64,000 bases of DNA from Lentisphaerota bacterium (GTDB lineage: Bacteria; Verrucomicrobiota; Lentisphaeria; Oligosphaerales; JABHEG01). The stretch lies in the NCBI GenBank assembly GCA_018676675.1, contig JABHEG010000142.1, positions 34,589-98,588 of the forward strand, read 5' to 3'. The position numbers and the translations under genes are program-made. The notes beneath the pieces were generated by a model, which worked only from the letters and a program-made list of their open reading frames with translations, ran no database searches and was not told the DNA's origin. This document shows, one piece after another, positions 36,421 to 43,869 of this stretch (its first letter is position 1; each line of letters begins with the position of its first letter).

Positions 36421-37341
36421 TCAAGAGTCTTCGCCCTTCCCCAACACCCGCGAAACAATGCTATAGACAAGCTTTGCCGCCAGGAAATCCGGCGCCCGCA
36501 GCCCCGGGATGGGAGCCAGTTCCACTACATCGAGCGCAGGCACATGCGCCGCCTCTCGAGCTACCGTGTCGACAATGGCCAGGACATCCATCCAGAGCAG
36601 TCCACCGGGCTCTGGCGTACCGACCGCGGGCATGATGGATGGGTCCAGACCGTCAAGATCAATCGTCAAGTAGACGTGCTTGTCACGGACAAACGCACCG
36701 AGTTCGTCCAGGTAAGTGCGGTCGGTCAGCGCCCGTTCGGCAAAGACGGTCGTGAGGCGATCACAGCCGCGACGGAAGCGATGGCCTTCGGCCGAGATGT
36801 TCCGGATGCCAACCTGGAAGATCGGAGCCAACTCAACGATCCGTCGAGCCGCGCAGGCGTGGCTGTAAGGCGTTCCTTCGTAGGCTGCACGGAGGTCTGC
36901 GTGGGCATCGATCTGAACCACAACGAAATCACTGATCCCGCCACGGGCGAGACCGCGCGCCACACCAACTGAAACCGTGTGTTCACCGCCTAGAACGGCG
37001 AGGGTTCTCGGGGCAGGCGTTCCCGTGAGAATGGCTGCCACGGCATCCTCTATCATAGTCACCGTCGCCTCGGGAGAATCGTGGGAGAGAGCCAACGGGT
37101 TGAGCGTGTGAACCCCGAAGTCGACCACCGGCTCACATCCCACTCGGTGGTCAAACCACTCGACCTGCCGAGATGCGGCGAGAATGGCAGCTGGCCCATC
37201 CCGCGTGCCCGCGCCGTATGACGTCGTGCCTTCGTACGGGATCGGCAGGATCCAGGCCCCGGCGGTTGCACGTGAAGCGATCGAGTCCGGCAACCCGAGG
37301 AAATTCGGAGCCGCCTGGTAGCGGTCAGAGTTGGTACACAT
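36421..37341 (-). CDS. speB: Ureohydrolase, agmatinase/arginase family
   Basis: A 306-residue enzyme with all metal ligands of the family: H121 in LGGEH, D145-A-H147-A-D149 in QIDAHAD, and D228-x-D230 in TIDLDGLDP. 'GAGTRDGPAAILAAS' is the substrate-loop region, and 'ALDVVELAPIPG' matches agmatinase endings. It should hydrolyse a guanidino compound to urea and an amine; agmatine is the default guess. Three tandem ATGs (37347, 37344, 37341) follow GAGG; 37341 has the best spacing. The start lies inside the end of the GH20 gene (17 bp overlap), an unexpected partner. Confidence 0.9.
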   Translation of the reverse strand: MCTNSDRYQAAPNFLGLPDSIASRATAGAWILPIPYEGTTSYGAGTRDGPAAILAASRQVEWFDHRVGCEPVVDFGVHTLNPLALSHDSPEATVTMIEDAVAAILTGTPAPRTLAVLGGEHTVSVGVARGLARGGISDFVVVQIDAHADLRAAYEGTPYSHACAARRIVELAPIFQVGIRNISAEGHRFRRGCDRLTTVFAERALTDRTYLDELGAFVRDKHVYLTIDLDGLDPSIMPAVGTPEPGGLLWMDVLAIVDTVAREAAHVPALDVVELAPIPGLRAPDFLAAKLVYSIVSRVLGKGEDS

Positions 37342-39520
37342 CATCATCCTCATACCCCAGGGGAGTCTCGGGAACAGGAACATGCGGCACGATCTCCAGG
37401 CCCAGGAGAATGACGCCGTTCGGGGGAATGCCTCGCCCACTTGTGTCAAAGAACCCACACGTGGCCTTCAGACGGACCTCACGAATGACCTTGCCGAGCC
37501 TGGGGTTCTGCCACTCAAACCACGTCTGCCGAACACCATCGCCCTGCCCCGGCACCGGTTCCGAGTCACCATCGTAGCACAAGCCATCTGCACCCTCATC
37601 AGGTAATCGAAGGCTGAGGATATTCACTCCGTAGCGGATGGGGACAGTAATGACATACCGGTCCTCGTACTCGATCTCGTACCAGCCCAGCAAAGGTGCG
37701 GTATCCGCAAAGTTGAAGATGCTGAAGTAGGACATCTCATTCCGGGCAGGTAGGAACGACGCATGACTGAAACGGATGAAACTGACATCGCGCCCCAGGA
37801 GAACCGACGGGCAAGGCACACTCGCAGCAGCCTCGAAGGCCTCGCCGGCGGCAGCGGCAACAGACAGCGGTAGCCCCTCACACAGGGACAGCGGGACATC
37901 CACAGCTTCCGGCTCAACCCCAAACTCCGATGCCGCAGGAACGCCTCGAAGATTCCTGCGGATGTCCGGCATCATCCCCTGGATGGCCGTAGCGAGATCC
38001 TCCTCAGGAAGCCACTGCTCCGACCAGACCAGGCCAGCACAGCCGACAAACGTGCTCATCAGGTCCTTGCCGATGTTCTCTTCACTCGAGGCCGCCCAGG
38101 ACGAAGGCGCGCCCCCCAGGATCCCCGGCGTCTGCGAACGCGTCAGGAAATCCTGATGCGTCATTGCGGGGGTGAAATTGCCGTATACCTGCTCGAACCC
38201 CCATTCCGAGAGCAACCGTTCGTTCTCTGCCGGGGCATCCCGCGTGTCCCCATTCCAGAACCAGTTCAGGATCAGGATGTCCTTAGGAATCTCCTCCTGA
38301 ACCTGCTTGGGCGTCAAAGCTCCCGGTTTGACGAAATCATAGCCGTCCGCAGTCTTCGTCGGGCGCCCGGCCTCGCCGTTCTCCCGAACGCTCTCGAGCA
38401 GGTGATCCCCCCACATGGCGGTGCGAACACCATGTTCAGTCAGGAAGTCATGGACACGGACCACGTCCTGCACGAACAACTCACGGTAGTCGTTGCCTCG
38501 ACAGTTCTCGCAGACGTGCATCGGCATACGCCACTCGTCATGCCCAATGTGCACGATGCGCGGCTCAAGCACCTCGATGTACTCCTCCAGGACATCGAAG
38601 ACCAGGTCGTACACCTCGTCGATGAGGGGGCAATAGGTATCAGGCCATTCCGCGGCCTGGATTTCGGCTAGCTCACGGTGCCGACTCAACAAGTAGTACG
38701 CGTGGGTGAGCGTGGGAATTTCAGGGATCACATCAATCCCCAGCGAACGTGCATAGGCGACAAGATCGGCGACCTCATCTTTCTCGAGGACACCAAAGTT
38801 GCCGGTATCATGGTGGGTGGAGTCCTGGAACTGGCCGCCAGGACCAGCCGGACGCGAACGACGGGTGGTGTTCATTGAACGGCCGAACTCAATCCAGCCG
38901 GCATTCAGCTCGGGATGCCGGTCAAGCCGCATTGCAGCGTTCATCTCCAGGATCAGCGTGTTGTACTTGAAGTAAGACGCAAAATCACGGAGGAAGCGCC
39001 TGAAAAAGACGAGATCGGCCCGCCCAGGAAGGTACATGCGAAGTCCGCGCACCGGCATCCGGGGAGCATCACAGACGAGGACGCCGGGGAGTTCCGGAAC
39101 GTACGCACGCTGGTGGAGGATCTGACGCAGAGACTGAGTACCGTACCGGAGACCTTCTTCATCGAACCCGGCAATCAGGACGCCTCCGGCATCAATGGAC
39201 AACGCGTAGCCCTCGGCTCGCTGCCAGCTCCGATCGGCGAGCAAGTCCAGGTAACCTGCCTGGCGACGAACAGCAGAATCGCCCAACATGCCCATCACGA
39301 TCGCCGGAGAACCGGCATCGTGCTCCAATTCGTGCAAAAGAGGCAAAGCGATCTGATATCTGTCCGTGAGGTCCGCCACCACCATACGAGCTGCCTGAAG
39401 CTCTGCGGAACTTGCGTCAGGGCGAATGACAACCGGCACGCGTTCGGACAGATGAAACGTCTCGTCCACCAGCTCAAGGTGGAGCGGGAGTGGGAAGATC
39501 AACGGACGTGATGCTGGCAT
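37325..39520 (-). CDS. GH20-like beta-N-acetylhexosaminidase
   Basis: A 731-residue protein. Residues 1-~150 form the GH20b-like alpha/beta domain ('FHLSERVPVVIRPDASSAEL', 'EGYALSIDAGGVLIAGFDEE', 'GLRYGTQSLRQIL'). The TIM barrel follows ('RMPVRGLRMYLPGR', 'LGIDVIPEIPTLTHAYYLLS'), with D328-E329 in 'VHIGHDEWR' as the catalytic pair for substrate-assisted hydrolysis of terminal GlcNAc/GalNAc. 'VCENCR' downstream is a Cys pair. No signal peptide is evident, so it may act inside the cell. The start at 39520 has GGGAG 9 bp upstream. It overlaps the ureohydrolase gene by 17 bp and follows the DUF6067-like gene by 61 bp. Confidence 0.88.
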   Translation of the reverse strand: MPASRPLIFPLPLHLELVDETFHLSERVPVVIRPDASSAELQAARMVVADLTDRYQIALPLLHELEHDAGSPAIVMGMLGDSAVRRQAGYLDLLADRSWQRAEGYALSIDAGGVLIAGFDEEGLRYGTQSLRQILHQRAYVPELPGVLVCDAPRMPVRGLRMYLPGRADLVFFRRFLRDFASYFKYNTLILEMNAAMRLDRHPELNAGWIEFGRSMNTTRRSRPAGPGGQFQDSTHHDTGNFGVLEKDEVADLVAYARSLGIDVIPEIPTLTHAYYLLSRHRELAEIQAAEWPDTYCPLIDEVYDLVFDVLEEYIEVLEPRIVHIGHDEWRMPMHVCENCRGNDYRELFVQDVVRVHDFLTEHGVRTAMWGDHLLESVRENGEAGRPTKTADGYDFVKPGALTPKQVQEEIPKDILILNWFWNGDTRDAPAENERLLSEWGFEQVYGNFTPAMTHQDFLTRSQTPGILGGAPSSWAASSEENIGKDLMSTFVGCAGLVWSEQWLPEEDLATAIQGMMPDIRRNLRGVPAASEFGVEPEAVDVPLSLCEGLPLSVAAAAGEAFEAAASVPCPSVLLGRDVSFIRFSHASFLPARNEMSYFSIFNFADTAPLLGWYEIEYEDRYVITVPIRYGVNILSLRLPDEGADGLCYDGDSEPVPGQGDGVRQTWFEWQNPRLGKVIREVRLKATCGFFDTSGRGIPPNGVILLGLEIVPHVPVPETPLGYEDDDVYQL

Positions 39521-39581
39521 GACAGAGCGCTCCCAAAAAATAGAATGGCGGCTGCCAAACACTACATCGAGATAACGGAAA

Positions 39582-42500
39582 TCACTCCTCCACCATGGCA
39601 AAATCGTCGAACCACATGGCTCCTTCAGCTCCGCTCAGGGTAACAAGCAGCAGGCGACATTTCGCCCAGGGCCCAGTGTTCGGTACTGTGAAGCGAAGTG
39701 CAAGCTCTTGCCATTGCGTCCCGACCTCCGCGCTGGCGGTCTGCGGCGGCACGAGGAACTTGTTGGCGTCGTTCTTTCCCTGAAACGCAATCTTGACCAA
39801 ACCGCCCACGTCCCGCTTCGCGTACACGGTAGCGCGGTATGTCCGGCCGGGTTGAACGGGGAAGCTCTTCAGGAAGCAACCACCGCCTTGTGCCTGCACC
39901 TTCAGGCTGCCGGGACTGCTCCGCCCAACCTGCTGGTCACACACGAAATCACTCTTGCACTCGGGCCTCTTCCACGATCCCCAGACGGTGTCCATTCCGT
40001 CCTCCACAGGATAGAACCCTTTCGGCGGGAAGGCCACAATGCGGAAAGACCGCGACGGCACTCTGATGTCGAACTTGCCGGCAACGACGTTGATATCATC
40101 GCCGACGTACTCCTCACGGGCGGGAAAATCTCCGGACGCGATCTTACCAACATCGATCGTGGCGCTGCGTGGTCGAATATCCTTGTTGGCGAGAATCAGC
40201 ACGCGCTGATTCCCCGGGCATTCGTACCACGTGACGCGCACATCGGGCAGGGAACTCGTGATTTCCTGCTGGGTGTGGTAGAGGTGAGCACGAGTCTCGG
40301 GCGACTGTACACCATACTTCTCCAAGGCGTCCCAGACCTTCTGGATCGGGGCACCCGCCGCGTAGGACTGACACGTCTCGACATCGTGAGAAAGGAGCAT
40401 AGCCAGCATGGCCTCGGTGTAGGGGAAAGCCGCCGGTTTGAAGTTGTCGCTGCTCGCCTGGCCCAGGGCCGGCAGGAAGATGACACCGGTGCCCAGCACG
40501 TCACGATTGTACTCACTGCGGTAGAGTGCATCCGAGAGCTCATCGGTATAGCCGAATGGATTGCGCTTAAGCAAGGTGTTGTGCTGTTCGCCTGGGTAGA
40601 AGTAGTCTGCCAGGCCATGCAGGAATGGCGCGTAAGAACGCTGGGCGTGCAGCATCACCGTCCGATTGTGAGAATGGCAGAAGCGCACCGTGCGTTCCAC
40701 CAGCTTGCGCTTGCTGAGCAATGCGAACGTCTTGATCGTACGACCAAATTTGTCCTTGAAGGCACAGCCGTGACTGTCGTTCCCGCAAAGGCTGTTCCCG
40801 CAGAGATCATAGTAGATCTGCCACACCCGATCCCCATAGGGGTGATCGAGGAGCTGCTTGATATTGTGCATGTAATAGTCATTGATCAAGCAAGTGTTGC
40901 AGGCAGGCACGGTGAGGTGGTACTCCTTCTCGTACTTGCCGTCACCCAGGGGTTTCTGATAGGACATTTTGTAGATGCTCCCACCCGGAATATCCCAGTA
41001 CTTCCTGAAATACATGGCGATGTCGCTCGCTTCGGTCAGCGAGTTGGCCGCGCCGTATGCGGACACCGTGTTCGGGACCCGGGTCTTCATGCGGTATGCG
41101 AAGTCAGTACCATGGGGCTCGAACGTGAAGACGCCGGTCAAGCCGCCACCGCCGGTCATGCCCATGCGCGGCGTGTCACTTCGGCTGCTGTCGGCGAAAC
41201 GGATGACACGGTTGCGGGCCGGCAGGGGCCGGGTCGGCGTCGTGATAAAGAACGCCTGATAGGGCGTACTCTCCGGCAACTTGACCGCACTCGTGATCAT
41301 GGTGACCGAGCACTGTCCGGTGGCCTTGTTGACAGAAAACACCGGTTTCTTCGGGTCATAGACCCAATTGGCGTCATGCGGCATGGCGTAGGCGAACCCG
41401 CCCTTCTCCTCAGAAACCAGCCAGAGCTGGGTGGCGTTCAGCCGGCCGCCGCCGGCCGGGTACTGGAAAGTGAACTCCGGACCTCGACCTTCCTGAAAAA
41501 GCGGGGTCATCAAGTACTGGCAGATGTCCCGCTTGAGTTGCCATTCAAGCTTCATTGACCGGATCTCCGGACTTCCCATGACCGTGAAATCAAACGTGAT
41601 CATGCCGTCAAACGCCACCGTGGTTGCATAGTCCAGCGTGAAGTCTGCCGCTTTCCCGGTGCCGGTAAAGGTCACGGCGCAATTGCGGCGTTGTGTCGCC
41701 CCTGCCTGGTAGCTGATATCCGCAGTGCCCCGGGAGGTCTCGACGATGAGTTGCGGCGGCCTCTCCAGCAATGATTGGCCATATGCCCTGACCGCTGTCG
41801 GCAGGGGGCCTTCGCCGAATTGGTAGACACGGTTCCACAGCGTGACAGCCCGCTCGTTGACCGCGAAATCCTGCCAAATATCCGGGACAACATCCTCGGC
41901 ACCGATGCCGTTCCCGGAAAAGGAGAGGTCGGGGCGCACAATTGAGGCACTCACCTTGGCGCGTTCCCCCAGACTTGTCTCCAAATGATAGGTCCCCGGC
42001 TGGGCGACTCCCTTGATGATTCTGCACTCCGTTTCGTGGGAGAACGTCCATTGACCGCCGGCGATGGTCGCGCCTTCTCGGGTCAAGCAGTAGTCCATGG
42101 TCAGCTGCCCCTGACTCAGCAGTGCCGAATCCGCCTGTGGCAGGGCCGAAAAATCGAGTTCTGCTTCAAGCCTGTCGAGTCTGTCAGCCGGCCCGGTGTT
42201 GACACCGTTCAGTTTCACGTCATAGGCCTGGACTGCGGCGGAATCCTGATCCAGCAGGAGTCTCGCATACTGGTTCCTGATCGCTAACGGCGACAGGGCG
42301 CGGGAGAAGATCCTCAGGTCATCGACCGCGACGTCCCATGCGTGTTTGTCCTCATAGAAACGGCTCTTTAGGCCAATGACGGAGCCCTGCGCACGCGGGG
42401 CCAAGTCACGGGTCTTGTCGGCTTTCGCCGGCAACATCGCCTCTCGGCCAAGTTCACCGTTCAGGTAAATCGCCAGCTTCCTGTCGGTCCAGGTGGCGGC

Positions 42501-43061
42501 GATCTGGTGCCACTGATTCTTCTTGATGCCCTTCCGGGAGACCTGTACTCGACCATACTTGCCCCAGCCATGTGGCGGCTCGGAGCTGCGCCAATCGAAA
42601 TAGACCGTATCGCCATACTCATAGAGTCGGTACTCGATATGGCGGGAGTCGTCCTTGAACAGCATGTAGAGCAACGCAACGTTGCCCCGTTTCCGGCCGT
42701 CGGTCATCTCGTCCCCAGGTGTGTAACCCAACCCGTTCACCCACATGGTCATACTGCCCTCATGGGGCGAGGCATTCCCAAGCGCTCCGAACTTCAAATC
42801 CTCACCGGGTTCCGGCTTGAAGCCCTGCTGTGAGTCAAAACCGACGCACCCTCGTAGCCCCAGCGCCACGTCCTTCATAGTGGTGGAGATCGGGTCTCCC
42901 TTGGCAAAGTCCGCGTTCACGCCGCGTGTATCGAAGGTCACGGCGAAGGTCAGATCCCCATCGTTCAGCTTGTCTGCCGTTGGGACTTCACGATACGCTC
43001 CCGCGGCGTTAAGCCACGTTGGCACGCCTAGAAGGGCCACCAGCAAGCGTTTCCTCAGCAT
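39582..43061 (-). CDS. Large secreted DUF6067/GH123-like protein with LamG and C-terminal CBM-like module
   Basis: A 1,159-residue exported protein (MLRKRLLVALLGVPTWLNAA). A LamG module fills ~70-235 ('GSMTMWVNGLGYTPGDEMTD', 'WHQIAATWTDRKLAIYLNGE', 'VDDLRIFSRAL'). The beta-sandwich ('VAFDGMITFDFTVMGSP', 'LWLVSEEKGGFAYAMPHDAN') and barrel ('VWQIYYDLCGNSLCGNDSHG', 'MLHAQRSYAPFLHG') resemble the two other DUF6067-like proteins in the window. The last ~140 residues form a beta-sandwich CBM-like module ('KSFPVQPGRTYRATVYAKRD', 'MWFDDFAMVEE') homologous to the separate protein encoded just upstream. GGAGGAG precedes the start. Only 3 bp separate it from that gene. Confidence 0.78.
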   Translation of the reverse strand: MLRKRLLVALLGVPTWLNAAGAYREVPTADKLNDGDLTFAVTFDTRGVNADFAKGDPISTTMKDVALGLRGCVGFDSQQGFKPEPGEDLKFGALGNASPHEGSMTMWVNGLGYTPGDEMTDGRKRGNVALLYMLFKDDSRHIEYRLYEYGDTVYFDWRSSEPPHGWGKYGRVQVSRKGIKKNQWHQIAATWTDRKLAIYLNGELGREAMLPAKADKTRDLAPRAQGSVIGLKSRFYEDKHAWDVAVDDLRIFSRALSPLAIRNQYARLLLDQDSAAVQAYDVKLNGVNTGPADRLDRLEAELDFSALPQADSALLSQGQLTMDYCLTREGATIAGGQWTFSHETECRIIKGVAQPGTYHLETSLGERAKVSASIVRPDLSFSGNGIGAEDVVPDIWQDFAVNERAVTLWNRVYQFGEGPLPTAVRAYGQSLLERPPQLIVETSRGTADISYQAGATQRRNCAVTFTGTGKAADFTLDYATTVAFDGMITFDFTVMGSPEIRSMKLEWQLKRDICQYLMTPLFQEGRGPEFTFQYPAGGGRLNATQLWLVSEEKGGFAYAMPHDANWVYDPKKPVFSVNKATGQCSVTMITSAVKLPESTPYQAFFITTPTRPLPARNRVIRFADSSRSDTPRMGMTGGGGLTGVFTFEPHGTDFAYRMKTRVPNTVSAYGAANSLTEASDIAMYFRKYWDIPGGSIYKMSYQKPLGDGKYEKEYHLTVPACNTCLINDYYMHNIKQLLDHPYGDRVWQIYYDLCGNSLCGNDSHGCAFKDKFGRTIKTFALLSKRKLVERTVRFCHSHNRTVMLHAQRSYAPFLHGLADYFYPGEQHNTLLKRNPFGYTDELSDALYRSEYNRDVLGTGVIFLPALGQASSDNFKPAAFPYTEAMLAMLLSHDVETCQSYAAGAPIQKVWDALEKYGVQSPETRAHLYHTQQEITSSLPDVRVTWYECPGNQRVLILANKDIRPRSATIDVGKIASGDFPAREEYVGDDINVVAGKFDIRVPSRSFRIVAFPPKGFYPVEDGMDTVWGSWKRPECKSDFVCDQQVGRSSPGSLKVQAQGGGCFLKSFPVQPGRTYRATVYAKRDVGGLVKIAFQGKNDANKFLVPPQTASAEVGTQWQELALRFTVPNTGPWAKCRLLLVTLSGAEGAMWFDDFAMVEE

Positions 43062-43064
43062 GGG

Positions 43065-43625
43065 CTACTCCTCCGCTTGAAAGAACTCGAAATCATCGAA
43101 AAAGACCTGTCCGGATGTGGCGTTGGATACGGCAAGCGTACAAAGCAATAGCGCCGCCTTCTCCCATTTCCCAGTTTGGGGAATGATAAAGCTCAGCACG
43201 ATTCTCTTCCAGCCTCCGGTCGGCACCGCCTCGCCCTGGAGAAGGGCCTTCTGCACCCCGGTGCCGAGGAAGCGCTTTTTCGCGTCCTGGCCCTGGAAGC
43301 CGATGGCTACCCGACTGTCCGGCGCGAGGCCCTTGCCTCTGACATACACCAGTGCCGTGTACGTCCGGCCGGGCTCAATGCTGAAGTGCCGCACAAAACA
43401 GCAGCCTGCGCCGAGCGGATTGCCCGGTCCCACGGTGATCCCCAATGCCCCCGGCGCCTTGTTGCCCACCGTCGGATTGTGCACGAGCTCGGCGACCGCT
43501 TTCTCGGCTTTCCACTCCGACCAAGTGCACGTAGAAAAGTCGTCGGCGAAGTCCGCGGCCGTGGCTGCACAGACACTCGCGCTTATCACGCCAACCATGA
43601 TAGCGCTCATCATCCATCTTCTCAT
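43065..43625 (-). CDS. Small secreted carbohydrate-binding-module-like protein
   Basis: A 186-residue exported protein (MRRWMMSAIMVGVISASVCA, ATA). The mature part is a single CBM4/9-like jelly-roll: 'FVRHFSIEPGRTYTALVYVR', 'VAIGFQGQDAKKRFLGTG', 'GWKRIVLSFIIPQTGKWEKA' and 'GQVFFDDFEFFQAEE'. The same series occurs in the C-terminal module of the next gene, so one probably arose by duplication of the other. GAGG lies 7 bp before the ATG at 43625. It probably binds glycan outside the cell. It leads the run 43625 to 35232. Confidence 0.75.
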   Translation of the reverse strand: MRRWMMSAIMVGVISASVCAATAADFADDFSTCTWSEWKAEKAVAELVHNPTVGNKAPGALGITVGPGNPLGAGCCFVRHFSIEPGRTYTALVYVRGKGLAPDSRVAIGFQGQDAKKRFLGTGVQKALLQGEAVPTGGWKRIVLSFIIPQTGKWEKAALLLCTLAVSNATSGQVFFDDFEFFQAEE

Positions 43626-43787
43626 GTCTTGCCTCACGTTTGGGTATGCGGTCAACCCTCTGCAACAACTGCCGATCCACAATTTCCCCGCAGAGGGCCG
43701 GGAATGCCCGCCTGCAAGCCTACGGTCGAATGACACTGAGACAAGCTCCTGAAGATGCCGCCCGTCAGAAGTCGCCGGATGGCGCCG

Positions 43788-43825
43788 CCTCCCACACTGG
43801 AGGCAGCGGCAGTCAACGTGGGAGG
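43788..43825. repeat. 8-bp inverted repeat downstream of the heparinase-like gene
   Basis: cctcccac (43788-43795) pairs with gtgggagg (43818-43825), followed by ggctgccacgcccc. It sits in the 244-bp gap between the heparinase-like stop and the CBM gene start. It could end the heparinase-like transcript or be a REP-like element. Confidence 0.45.
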
Positions 43826-43869
43826 GGCTGCCACGCCCCGATTGCCCCTTATCCTGGCGCCATTCGGCG

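Noticed and set aside
39708..41558. 616-residue plus-strand open frame opposite the DUF6067-like gene
   Set aside because: It is the antisense of a gene with signal peptide, ribosome site and family motifs; long antisense frames are common in GC-rich DNA.
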